From: Trigonopsis variabilis
Taxonomy: Eukaryota > Ascomycota > Trigonopsidomycetes > Trigonopsidales > Trigonopsidaceae
Length of the DNA stretch: 64,000 nt
Direction: 5' to 3'
Assembly (NCBI GenBank): GCA_003707065.3
Contig: PPXM03000002.1
Location: 744,001-808,000, forward strand
Below, piece by piece: positions 46,302 through 56,454 of this stretch (the stretch's first letter is position 1; each line of letters begins with the position of its first letter). The notes beneath the pieces were generated by a model. The model saw only the letters and a program-made list of their open reading frames with translations. It searched no databases and was not told the DNA's origin. Both the position numbers and the translations under genes were made by a program.

Positions 46302-46978
46302 AACTGAACGGGTGGAGGCAACAGGCAATCACACCTTGTCTAATCGCCATTGCGAATCTGACGGTTACTAAGCGAACATGAACGAGGTGTTCATTGAGCA
46401 TAAGTAGAATTATTGGACGAGGCGCTCGTACCGTTTTTATCCCATGATCAAGAATCGGGATTATTGTTATCATCAACCCTAGTAGAAACTTCTTTGAGCA
46501 ATGGGTAAGTGTACGCACATGGGGTAAGCAATTTGTTCTACTATGCTCGAGGAGACTATGTCCTAGCTCGAGAAAGATCTCATGCCGAGAAAGTTATGTC
46601 ATAGTTACTTTTTCCTTTGTAAACTGAGACATTCTTCTGTGAATGAGCCCTTTCTGTGATACTAATCATTCACTATATATCCATCCAAGCGCTCATGAAA
46701 TTGCGTTTAACTCCGACTCTACCGGAGTCTGTTCTGACCGTTAAACAGTAGGCGATGGCATATCTCTTAAGCGTACGCACCATGGAGGACAGACCATGAA
46801 GTTCCCTCTGGTACCTCTAGAAGTTACATCCATGTTTACAGGCCAATATAGACCTGAGACTGTAATTGGATCCCAGTTGCTCGCCTTCCATTGAGGCGGC
46901 GAACGTAGTGAGCTCCCGCGCGAGCCTGAGACCGCCAAAGTTGCCAACACACCGCCCTCGACAACATTGGCGCGAGTC
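46302..46978. other. Intergenic, no gene recognised
   Basis: 677 bp between divergent genes. A minus-strand frame at 46741-46980 is GC-richer than its surroundings but abuts the start of the next gene and shows no family pattern. Confidence 0.45.
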
Positions 46979-47515
46979 ATGGACCGTCAACAGATTCCGA
47001 TTTTGACCGTCATCCAGGATGATAGTGATGGCACGAAGCCGGTGGGGAATTCGCAAACAGGTTCCAAAACGAGCGATCCTACGAGCTCGGTCAGTGGAAG
47101 TAGCCAAGCTGTGTCTGCCCCAAATACGCTCTATCCTCGAGTGGTCTATCAATTTTCTGACGATCCTCCAGATATTGATCCCATTTCAGATATAGGAACA
47201 AACGAGACTGTTGTCATTGTTGATTTCGATGAAAGTGGAGCGAATCCAACTGCTGTGCGAAGCCTTGATTCTAGCTGGCAGCCGACCGGCGCGACGACCT
47301 CGGTTCTTGATAGCCGGGTACCGCTGAATTACGATGAAAATGGGCAAACTGGTGAGAGTCATCTCATGCTTACAATTTCTGGTCTTCGTGCATTTCATGG
47401 ACCTATCGAGAATGATGACCCTTATCAGCTTATTAATGAATTCGACCGTTGTAATGATGCCATGAGGAAAGTACTGGAATATTCAAACCACTTGGACGGC
47501 GGTGAACAAGGGTAG
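46979..47515 (+). CDS. Unrecognised protein with conserved-looking core
   Basis: A 178-aa frame with an ATG at 46979 (an upstream extension has no ATG). The first 45 residues are Ser/Thr-rich and probably disordered. The core reads LYPRVVYQFSDDPPDIDPIS, NETVVIVDFDESG, AVRSLDSSWQPTGA and SHLMLTISGLRAFHG, alternating hydrophobic residues that suggest a small beta-rich domain, with a final helix (FDRCNDAMRKVLEYSNHL). The VxYxFxDDxPD and VVDFDESG pattern is reminiscent of unannotated proteins seen in other fungi, but I cannot name the family. Intronless as modelled. Confidence 0.55.
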   Translation: MDRQQIPILTVIQDDSDGTKPVGNSQTGSKTSDPTSSVSGSSQAVSAPNTLYPRVVYQFSDDPPDIDPISDIGTNETVVIVDFDESGANPTAVRSLDSSWQPTGATTSVLDSRVPLNYDENGQTGESHLMLTISGLRAFHGPIENDDPYQLINEFDRCNDAMRKVLEYSNHLDGGEQG

Positions 47516-47625
47516 TTGGCCTGAAACTTCATGACGAGCGCGAGGCAGAAAATGTATCTGGACGAGGCTCGTATAAGGGATCACAGATCACATTGACCAT
47601 GTCTATCCTCTCTCATTCATCTGCA

Positions 47626-48414
47626 TCAATATGGCCTCCATTTATTTACAGGCTCATCTGTATAGGTGGTGGGATCAGTCCAATCATCTCTAATTTGTTC
47701 GGGAGTCATGTCTTGAGATTCATATTCGACAAATGAATACTGAGTGAATTCAGATCTGTTATCATAACCACTTTCGTCCCTGGAATCCTCTATTCTAGGG
47801 AGACGCGCTGCTTTTTCAGGCATTCTCCGCTCTCTGTGGACTCGAACTTGATTGTGGATACTTTTTACTTTATGCTCCTTCATAGTCGAATAAAGGAAAT
47901 CTGTATCGCGCAGAGGATGACTTCGTTTGTAAGCAAGATACAAGGCAAAGTCAACATTCTTGCTCTGAAAAGCACTGGGGCTGAGATGCTCGCCAGGTCC
48001 TCGCCGGAGACCGCGGAGACGCTCTGCGAAGGCCAGGCTCCTTGCACGATGAAGGGCCCAAATTGCACTTGCAGGCAGGCCTGTACTTGGAAATTCATTG
48101 CAAAACATTGTGCAAGGCGGGATATAGACGTGTCTTTGCTGAGGACTCGCTTTAATCCGTCTTCCAATGTCGATGGTATGCATTAGATTAGGAACTCGGT
48201 AAGGACCATCGAGGACACCGTATCCCTCAGCTAGGCTATCTGTCCAAGGTTCCGATGCGTCAATGACCATACTTAATGCACTTCCAGCCGACTTTCGACT
48301 ATAGTTGCCCATTCGAGCTGAATGTACGGACTCTCTGGCCGGCATACCGCCATATGCGACCTCTGTCTCTTGATCTTCTGATTTGGCTCTTATGAAATTC
48401 CAAAACTGTGACAT
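47626..48414 (-). CDS. Hypothetical protein, no family recognised
   Basis: A 262-aa frame from the ATG at 48412-48414; the open frame extends upstream without another ATG. It is Arg-rich and charged, with few hydrophobic runs. Notable stretches are YGVLDGPYRVPNLMHTIDIG, PASAIWALHRARSLAFAERL and a Tyr/Asp/Thr-rich end (YESQDMTPEQIRDDW). It converges with the preceding unrecognised gene, 110 bp apart. No membrane span or signal peptide is visible. It could be lineage-specific. Confidence 0.5.
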   Translation of the reverse strand: MSQFWNFIRAKSEDQETEVAYGGMPARESVHSARMGNYSRKSAGSALSMVIDASEPWTDSLAEGYGVLDGPYRVPNLMHTIDIGRRIKASPQQRHVYIPPCTMFCNEFPSTGLPASAIWALHRARSLAFAERLRGLRRGPGEHLSPSAFQSKNVDFALYLAYKRSHPLRDTDFLYSTMKEHKVKSIHNQVRVHRERRMPEKAARLPRIEDSRDESGYDNRSEFTQYSFVEYESQDMTPEQIRDDWTDPTTYTDEPVNKWRPY

Positions 48415-48985
48415 TTGCAGTGCCAAGCTCGCCTTCCTTGAATGCTTGACCTGCTCGACTGGTATAAGATTTAATGCCCGGTTTATTTGCTCCGAACAAT
48501 GGGACCAACAATAATTTCCCTTTCAAAAATGCAATAGAATAAATATAGAAACCCAAAATTGTTCTATTATGCGCAAAATTGTTGAGGCGTTGACCTCGAT
48601 GGAGTGTCCGGTCGCTATGCCTATATGTCTCTCGCTCGCTCCTTTTATAATTCTCGCACAGTGCGACCTACTCTACGGAAAGATCTTGGGATGGCCAAGG
48701 TACTCTCAATATTTAACTGTATGCTTTGTAAGTTCAGTCAAATCTTACATCAATTTCTTGAATTACTGTTTTTTGGTACTGAGAGCCAAAATTTCAGACG
48801 TCATGTGTAGATTATATGTTCAATTGAGCAAGGTAGACTCTGTGGAATCCAATAGACACTCCAAACACGAGTGTAGTGTCTTTGCTATTTTCGCATATCC
48901 ACAGGTGTTGCAGGCCTATTGACAGATCACTTGGTAACAAACAGGCTTGGATAAGAACCGGTCGCTTCTAAGATCTTAAAAGGCC
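48415..48985. other. Intergenic with a possible small mitochondrial-type frame
   Basis: 571 bp between the hypothetical gene and TCA17. From an ATG at 48625 a short frame reads MSLARSFYNSRTVRPTLRKD, like a mitochondrial presequence, and stays open to 48810 with or without a 33-nt intron. No family match was recognised, so it is not called as a gene. Confidence 0.25.
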
Positions 48986-49455
48986 ATGCCACCATGGATT
49001 AATTTCGTGGCTCTGGTAGGACGTGAGGTGATTAGGAAGGTAATTTTGATTTCTGATAGCAGGATAATCCGTTATTCCTTCAATCGTTCGATAAATCGAG
49101 GGATGAGCATTCGGAGTCCAATCTAAAGTACAACTTCTTGGCCCACATGGCGTTAGATGTATTTGCATCTCGTTTACCTTATCAATTCGCTGATTTAAAT
49201 TTCGGGTTACTATTTGTTTATGACGAAATGGCAATTTATGGTAGCATGACCAATACGGGAGTCAAGATCATTATAGGCTTGTCCACCACTGATCTTTCAT
49301 CTTCAGGTGATTTAAAGGGCGTATTTAAGGCCATCCACCAGGCTTACATAGCACTGGTGTGTAACCCTTTTTATGTCATTGACGAGAAGAAGCCAATCAC
49401 TTCTCCTCGTTTCGCGACTTCGATAAAGAAGATCGTCGCTCGGTGGAACTCTTGA
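48986..49455 (+). CDS. TCA17: TRAPP-associated protein Tca17 / TRAPPC2L
   Basis: Sedlin-fold subunit associated with the TRAPP complex, a Rab GEF in Golgi traffic. Two exons (intron 49028-49062, 35 nt) make 144 aa, like human TRAPPC2L (140). The join gives FVALVGREDNPLFLQSFDKS, then LKYNFLAHMALDVFASRL, FGLLFVYDEMAIYGSMTNTG, VKIIIGLSTTD, VFKAIHQAYIALVCNPFY and SPRFATSIKKIV, aligning along the whole length with TRAPPC2L ([40 protein letters not shown], CNPFY). Confidence 0.92.
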
Positions 49456-50631
49456 TGCGTTTAGGGTCATATACTGTATACTAAGTTATGGAATGAAATA
49501 CTCAGTACTCTCGACGTTTTGTCTTCCGAGCCGGATCCTCTTTTCAAGTGAAGGGAGTCTCATGACTTCTGACAATTTCATAGATGAGAACACCAAATTA
49601 TGCTATAAATTGCGCTCAGTTTGCTAAAATATGTTGAAATTAAAGATGAAAATACCAATAAGAGGTTGACAGGCTCCTTACACTTTTTGCAATGTTGCCA
49701 GTCGTGAGCGATTAATTCTTTTATTATGGAAATATCTTCTCTCCAATTCAGCCAAGTGTCGAGAAATTGCGTGTTCTCTCACAGCGCTGTCAGCCAAAGA
49801 ACTTTTGGCATCAGAGCACTTGAAGGCGCTCGGCCCTTTCCAATTCTCAAGTGGGCAAAAGATCCTGAATTCCAGACACCTATAGATAGATCAGAGTTGT
49901 GTATCCATTTCAACTGAGAAGTCGAGTACTTAATAAGATTGCATTGGGAACAAGAGTTGCAGCCAACTGTCTTTTACACAGTACCCTAGCTCTCAGGATC
50001 CTGAGGCTTCAGATGATGTTTGGGGTTGAGATGACTACGAGCTAGCCATCATGTTATGACTAATACCTCCGTAATAGTTATATCTATTATATTATATGGC
50101 CAATTTGGTAACGCTCGTTCTATCTGGTTTGGACGAAGCAACTCTGACTAGAACAGTACTATCTGCGTGAAAAAGGACTTTCTGGAAACCATGATGGATA
50201 TTGGTGATCGTTTTTCCGACGGTTTGCGGGGATATTGCTTTTAAGTGTGAGAATATACCATGAACTATTTTACAAGAGATACCGTCGATGGAAGGTCTTA
50301 CCTGTACATATATCGTTAAATGTATAAATAACATATCATATTTTTTAAAAGTTTAATTACGTGCATAAGTTGGAATATACTTGAATGAATGCATAAAAGG
50401 AAAGTATATTTGAGAAAGCAGCGAGACAGGATGATTTAGAATTTCTGTCTTAGACTTAGGTTGGTCGTAACTTAGAGACTATTAAGCTGGAACTTGAAAT
50501 TTTCTGAATGGTGATAAAATAGGTCCTGCTTGCCAATAGTTGGAACCTTTATTCGATTTACCGCGTTAACGTGACGTCGCTTGACCTCACAGTTAGACCA
50601 TTAAAGTGCATATATGGGCTGTTACTTGTCC

Positions 50632-50700
50632 GATATAAAGGCTCCCTGTCTTACTTTCTCTCTACCACTTATCTCTCACTTTTCTGATACAAAATAACTT
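50632..50700 (+). promoter_or_regulatory. Promoter-like block: TATA box, pyrimidine tract, CAAA start region
   Basis: TATAAAG at 50634-50640 is followed by a CT-rich run to about 50682 and then CAAAATAAC, the arrangement typical of strongly expressed fungal genes. No coding sequence could be recognised downstream. Confidence 0.4.
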
Positions 50701-51013
50701 AGAGAATCAAAAGCTACTCCTATACCATATTGAAATCTTATAGGAAGTTTATATCTAATTACTGTTGACTTGTCTTTACCTACAACTAGTACTCTTTGAC
50801 TGACGCTTAGATCTCTGCTATTAATTCCTGTTCTATCTATATTATATCTAACTTCTTAATGACTTGCGGTGAACATCTGGAAATGATTCTATTTTATTGA
50901 TGACTCGGATGAATCTCTGAGTCAACTCTTACTTGTGTGACTGGGCTTTCATTTTCACCTTGCTCTTTCTTTTTTGGCCTTATTTACCTTTTTCTTTTAC
51001 TTTTACCTCCTGT

Positions 51014-51115
51014 TTTACCTTAAATGCATCTTTCTTTACCTTTATTTCCTTCTTTATCTTCGCATCGTTCTTTAAATTTACTTCCTTTTTTACCTTTGCA
51101 TCGTTATTTACTACC
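51014..51115. repeat. 18-bp imperfect tandem repeat, about five copies
   Basis: Units TTCTTTACCTTTATTTCC (51032-51049), TTCTTTATCTTCGCATCG (51050-51067), TTCTTTAAATTTACTTCC (51068-51085) and TTTTTTACCTTTGCATCG (51086-51103), with diverged or partial copies on both sides. Unit ends alternate between ACTTCC-like and GCATCG, implying a 36-bp higher-order period. Confidence 0.75.
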
Positions 51116-51564
51116 CATATTGCTGAGCCTCTCTTCCTCTCTATCTAATTCACTTATATCCCACCCACATTGTCTGCAACCTTCTCGGGCTGGTGCATGT
51201 GTCCCTTATTGTCACAGTTTGCATAAGATTACTATTCTTTTCTTCTATATATTTTATTATTTCTTTATCTTTTACTATATCATACACAGCCTATATCATC
51301 ATTGTACAATTATCCTGTCTTGTTTATTATACTCACTCATTTAGGTTGTGCTTATACGATTCATGTCTCTCGTGCTTACCTCCACTATTTGTGTCCTTTC
51401 AAAGCTTCTTGTCCCTTCACTTTTTCTCCTGGATTAGGTGCCAGCGTCCAGTCTGTCTTAGTCTTGGAATCTTCTCTCCCCTTCCAAGCTCTCCTTCCCT
51501 CAAATATCCTGGCTTATATCAGTGATAGAAAAATTTCAATATCACATTCTCTCTTTTTGTGGCT

Positions 51565-51696
51565 ATTGCCCTCACAGATAGCACCGCAAATCCCTTTGGC
51601 TGCATTTGATTTCGAAACAGACTTACATGCGCAGTAATTGTGAGTCTGCTTGAATCAATCAGTCTAAATAGTGCATGCGTCATCTGCGAGGGCAAT
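51565..51696. repeat. 15-bp inverted repeat flanking 102 bp
   Basis: ATTGCCCTCACAGAT (51565-51579) and its near-perfect reverse complement ATCTGCGAGGGCAAT (51682-51696) differ at one position. The 132-bp unit could be a small MITE-like element or a long hairpin; no clear target-site duplication is visible. Confidence 0.45.
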
Positions 51697-52153
51697 CCTG
51701 CTCTTCTTTTATTTACCTCTATTATCTCAACATCCGGAATCAGTGACTTTCAGGGTGCTTAGACCTTCAAACCAAGCTACTGTGTGATTCTTCCGGTTTA
51801 TCGACCGTCAATTTGAAGATGATAACGAGCAAACGATATCTATTAAAGGGTATTGACAATTGTTGGCTGAGCTTGGGGCGGATCATGCGCAATGAATGGA
51901 TCTGCTTGGTAACGCTTACCCGATGCACTTTCAATGGGAAAAGCGCACATTCAAAGACGTCTACCCTTCTTGAAGTGCGCTAATCTGTCTTTTTTTCTTT
52001 AAATGTCCTCAGATGCAATTAATCTTTCATGAGCAAACAAGCATATAAATTACCAAGTAGCGTAGACTTTCGTAATTCTTGTCCCCCACACGCCGTTACT
52101 GTTCCGTCTGCTCAGTTCAACGATTTTCGTGCCCTTTTGCTCGCAGATCACTG

Positions 52154-53266
52154 ATGATATCTTTATTGGGAGGGCTTCTTCCTCGAACGTCTTGTCGGAT
52201 AACACTCCACCATGCTAAAGCCCGATCTGTTTCACCAATAGGCATATTCTATCGGAAGTTTCATTCATGTTTAATTGTCAAGCAAGCCTCGGCAGCAGGT
52301 CCTTCACCCACTCCTTCTCCATCACCTTCACCGCAGGCATCGAAGACCGAGCAATCTCTTGGGCCATTTTTGTCGAAGCTTCCAACCAAGTATGTTCCTT
52401 ACGCTCAATTGATGCGACTAGAGAAACCAGTGGGATCCTGGCTACTATTTTCCCCCTCATCCTGGGCAATCACCATGGCAGCTTTTATGAGTTCGGCAAG
52501 TCCCCTCCATACATTGGAAATAACGGCTTTATTTGCAATCGGATCATTAATCATGAGGGGTGCAGGATGTACTATCAATGACTTTTGGGACAAGGACCTC
52601 GATAGTAAAGTTGCTCGGACTACGAGCCGACCTCTAGCATCAGGAGCTTTGACGAGAAGGCAAGCGGTTAAATTCTTGGCCTTGCAATTGACTGCTGGAT
52701 TGGCCATTCTATTAGCGTTGCCGCTTGATTGCTTTCTGTTGGGGGCAGCTAGTCTTTTATTTGTCGCAACATATCCCTTATTTAAGAGATTTACTTATTA
52801 TCCTCAGGCAATGCTGTCGTTTACTTTTAACTGGGGCGCGCTCCTTGGGTTTCCCGCTATGGGAGTCTGGAGCTGGCCTGTCATGATTCCTCTCTATTTA
52901 TCTGGCGTGAGTTGGTGCATGATCTATGATACGATCTATGCTCATCAGGATAAGCGCGATGATGTGTTAGCTGGTGTTAAATCAACAGCTCTGAAATGGG
53001 GAGATCGGTCAAAGCCTATCATGTATGGACTCAGTGCTGTACAGCTAAGTTTCCTTGCATTGGCAGGATTCAATGCAGGAATGGGTCCAGGCTTTTTATT
53101 AGGATTTGGGGCATTCTCTTATAGAGTAATTCGCATGATTACTAAAGTTGACTTGAACTCACCTAAAAACTGCTGGAGCTGGTTCGTCGATAATATCAAG
53201 TCAGGAAACTATCTCTGGGCTGGTATGATACTTGACTACGCTCTTCGTTTATTAGGCTTCATATAG
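52154..53266 (+). CDS. COQ2: 4-hydroxybenzoate polyprenyltransferase (ubiquinone biosynthesis)
   Basis: UbiA-family prenyltransferase of the inner mitochondrial membrane that attaches the polyprenyl tail to 4-hydroxybenzoate. One exon, 370 aa. The frame is open upstream, but the first ATG is at 52154; it begins a Ser/Arg-rich presequence followed by a Pro/Ser linker. The first Mg-diphosphate motif is GAGCTINDFWDKDLDSKVART (NDxxDxxxD) and the second is YDTIYAHQDKRDD. Other family blocks are YAQLMRLEKPVGSWLLFSPS, ATYPLFKRFTYYPQAMLSFTF and about eight membrane segments. Confidence 0.95.
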   Translation: MISLLGGLLPRTSCRITLHHAKARSVSPIGIFYRKFHSCLIVKQASAAGPSPTPSPSPSPQASKTEQSLGPFLSKLPTKYVPYAQLMRLEKPVGSWLLFSPSSWAITMAAFMSSASPLHTLEITALFAIGSLIMRGAGCTINDFWDKDLDSKVARTTSRPLASGALTRRQAVKFLALQLTAGLAILLALPLDCFLLGAASLLFVATYPLFKRFTYYPQAMLSFTFNWGALLGFPAMGVWSWPVMIPLYLSGVSWCMIYDTIYAHQDKRDDVLAGVKSTALKWGDRSKPIMYGLSAVQLSFLALAGFNAGMGPGFLLGFGAFSYRVIRMITKVDLNSPKNCWSWFVDNIKSGNYLWAGMILDYALRLLGFI

Positions 53267-53703
53267 ACCGGCTGCGTTTAATATTGCATCTGAAAATAAG
53301 AGCCTTTTAGACTGCTGTTGTACCACGAGGATGATAAAATTACTGAAGTGGCCATAGATGAAAGATCTCGCGTTGCAGATGGATAGGGTAGAATATATCA
53401 TTTTAGGTCATTTGCATGTCCATAAAGTCAACTGAGTCCTATAATGAAATGTCGAAAATTTACATCGGTGAAGAGGTTGTAACTGTGATTTAGTAAAGTT
53501 TGATGCCAATTAGCAGAAGTTATAAGATTAAACTAGTCACAATTCTGCCCCTTTCTACTATAAATGATTTCCTTTACTAGGCACCGTTGAAATTACCGTT
53601 GTCAGGGCAACACATCGTTTTAGTAGACCTATAATGGAACTCCCAAGGCTGTCATTACTTTTCCCTTAACTGATAGTGTCCCCAACTAATCAAAGAACTT
53701 GCT
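53267..53703. other. Intergenic, no gene seen
   Basis: 437 bp between COQ2 and BUD6 on the same strand. AT-rich, nothing recognised. Confidence 0.5.
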
Positions 53704-56122
53704 ATGTCGAACCGCCCTCCTTCCTCGCAAGGAGCTTCATCGGGTGGGTCTGCAGGACCTCTAGGTGGGGCGCCTGTCCGTCCTGCTAGATCTCTACTTC
53801 GCCGAGATCCTAGCAGCTTATTATCGCGAGGTCCATCTTCAAAAAGTCAAGCATCAGTAAGTATTCAAGGTGCAAAAGTATTGACTCGTAAAGGCTATGC
53901 GGGCAGCCGAAGTTGGAAGCGGGAAATTATTGTTCATAATGAAACAGCTGCTGGAGTGCCTGATCCAATGGTCTCAAGGTGCCGCTACTGAGAAAGCAGT
54001 ATCAGATTTATATGTCAAATTAGGCAACGAGTTCAATATTGTATGCAGGACGTTCCAGCATTTGGGGTTTGATACTTCTGGCTTTGGAGACGTCACTGGT
54101 AATTTACGAGCAGTGCTGGAACCAACGTTGTCTCAACCGAGATCAAAAGCCTCTTTAGAACGCTACCTTCCGCGAATCAGACAAATCTTTTATGATTTAT
54201 GTGTTGAGCTTAAAGCCAAGCAAGAGAACCTCCGTGAGCTTCAACAACAACATCTTTCTCGTGAAGAACCAGAATCTCCTACCACGCCTACTACTCCCAA
54301 ATCTAATCACGGTTCCGGAAACTCCTATTTTCCAGCTGACTCTTCCACTTCAATAGGATCGACAACTGGACAGGAACGACCTAAGGATGTTGGGTGGGAA
54401 AGCTCGCCGACCAAATCAAAATCAACATCTGATAAGCCTCCACCTTCTTCACCAACTTCTGAATTGCACCCTCCCAAGATAAGAGATGGTTCTTCTGCTC
54501 GGGATCCTCTTCGAGCGTTACAAAATGGCGAGGCTCTAGAGCGAAGAGCGTCAAGAAGATTATCATCGTATCAGTTATCAAAATTGGCTGGTAACACTGA
54601 TCCTTCAAGATCCAAATCCTCTCCTTATCGTCCAAATTTACCCAACATTGGTTCAAAGAGTCCTGATTCTCCTCCTCATTTACTACAAACCCCGTCGCGT
54701 CCTATTGGTTCGCCCGCTCGTCACGCATCAAGTGAGGCGATTCCTTCATCTCCGTTGGCGCGTACAGTCTCACGAAGTGGGTCTCCTATACCTCAACGAG
54801 CGTCCTCTCATAGCTTGAAAAAGGACAAGTATTTGTTCTTGCAATTGGGAAATCAAGTAAGAAAGATCAATATTGACTTTACGGATTTGAACTTGAAGGC
54901 TCTCCGCTTATTATTTGTCAATAAATTTTCTTACTCCCCTGGGGGGGAATCCTTCCCTGAAATTTATCGCCAAGATCCTACAACGAAGATTCGCTATGAA
55001 TTAGAAGAAGGCGATATTGAAAACTTGTCAGCTGGCGACTTGCTTATCTTGAATATTAATAGTAATGAGGAGCTCCGAAAGCATTTCGACGATAGTCTTG
55101 ATGGATTAGTGTCAACTATGAGCGAAATCAAAGACGCGTTGTTGAAGCAGGGAGAAGATCTCCAGAAGATTGGATCCTCCCAGCCTTTGACTGTTGATCA
55201 GCTGAAGGAGCTAAAGTTGTCATCGGAGCCCGTTAGGAATGGCCGTCATTCGGGTGAGCCGTTGACAGAGTCTCAAGCCGAGATTGTTACGTCCTTACGA
55301 AGCGAGATTCAGGCTCTACGTGAATATCATCACAATACCATCAAGGGGCTCCTTTCGTCGATTGAACATCTCAAACGGGAGTCGGAGAATCTCAAAAAAG
55401 AGCCCGCCCCCCGAGGCGACAGTGGTCGAACGTACATTGAAAACTGTCACAAAAGGCTTAATGATGAATCGGAGAAATTATTGTCTCGCGTTGACGACTT
55501 ACAAGATATGGTGGAGGAGGTGCGCCAAGACATTGCTCAGAGAGGGGTGCGACCATCTCCACGGCATGTCGAACGGCTCAACAACGAATTGGTGTCTTCG
55601 CGCAAAGAACTGGAAAGCATTTCATCTTTTATTCTGAATGAGAAGAAAGTATGGAAGAAGATCTGGGAGAAGGAATTGGATACGGTGTGCGAAGAACAAC
55701 AGTTTTTCAATCTCCAGGAAGATCTCACCTCCGACTTGACTGATGATCTGACCAAAGTGGAAGATACGCTAAAACTTATCGAGCAGTGTATGGATGAGCA
55801 GCGCAAGTTACCTCCCAAGCAGTATGTTGTACCGTTGACAGGGCCCGATTTTGACCCCACTGCTGCCAAGGGAGCGCTGCTAAAAGAGATCGAGGCCTTG
55901 CAACCTGATCATGAGGCACGAGCCGAAGCCATAGAGCGCGCCGAACGATTAAGGAAACGCGAATTGGATGCTCGTCTCGACGAATTTGAGCAAGAGTTAT
56001 CATCGTACGACATGGAGAAGGGAAACCCTTCCGAAAACGATGACGGCAAGGGAGAGCACGAGGAAAAGAAAGACGACAAGATGGATGACGCCGCGTCCCG
56101 GTCTTCAATGATACTGGATTAG
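53704..56122 (+). CDS. BUD6: Actin-interacting polarity protein Bud6/Aip3
   Basis: Polarisome component and formin cofactor that promotes actin cable nucleation at growth sites. Two exons (intron 53857-53893, 37 nt) make 793 aa. The N-terminal domain reads FIMKQLLECLIQWSQGAATEKAVSDLYVKLGNEFN and then LERYLPRIRQIFYDLCVELKAKQ, typical of Bud6. A Ser/Pro-rich linker leads to the Aip3 domain: YLFLQLGNQVRKINIDFTDL, LRLLFVNKFSYSPG and YELEEGDIENLSAGDLLIL, then a long coiled coil (VDDLQDMVEEVRQDIAQRG and on) and a charged tail. Each long quoted run is a Bud6-family block. Confidence 0.92.
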
Positions 56123-56454
56123 TTGTAATTTACGATTGTATTATAGATGCTCGCCGATTGAGATGATTGTTTGTTCAAGCATCGGGGCGTCGACAAGGAC
56201 GCTTGACAAAGGCGCTCCTCCTCAAGACAACCCCCGCCATACTAAAAGCGTTGCTATGGGCACGTAAATATCAGACGGCGATCACAGTTAAAAAGGGGCT
56301 TAGATGGAGTCTGAAAGATGTAGAGCCGAGGGAATAAAAGATTTATGTCGTAAGAAAGGATGGAAATGCCGAGGTAGACCGAACACGGGACAACTAGGGA
56401 CGATCAAGCGTGCTGTTGCTGCCGCAGCAAACGACACAACCACTTGACAGGTCC
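56123..56454. other. Intergenic, no gene seen
   Basis: 332 bp upstream of the casein kinase gene. An open frame without ATG enters the kinase start from the left. Confidence 0.5.

Larger units (their letters stand above)
49456..52153. other. 2.7-kb gene-poor tract
   Basis: No frame here has a recognisable product. The right part of the plus strand is pyrimidine-rich. A promoter-like block, an 18-bp tandem repeat and an inverted repeat are listed separately. The best stand-alone frame is on the minus strand at 50092-50334 (80 codons, VRPSIDGISCKIVHGIFSHL and on), of unknown identity. The tract may hold a non-coding transcript, a fast-evolving gene or a decayed one. Confidence 0.4.

Noticed and set aside
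46741-46980. Minus-strand 79-codon frame in the gap before the unrecognised gene
   Set aside because: No homology pattern, and it occupies the likely 5' region of the plus-strand gene.
50933-51637. Overlapping Phe/Ser/Leu-rich plus-strand frames
   Set aside because: Product of the pyrimidine-rich repeat tract; first codons are not ATG and no constraint is visible.
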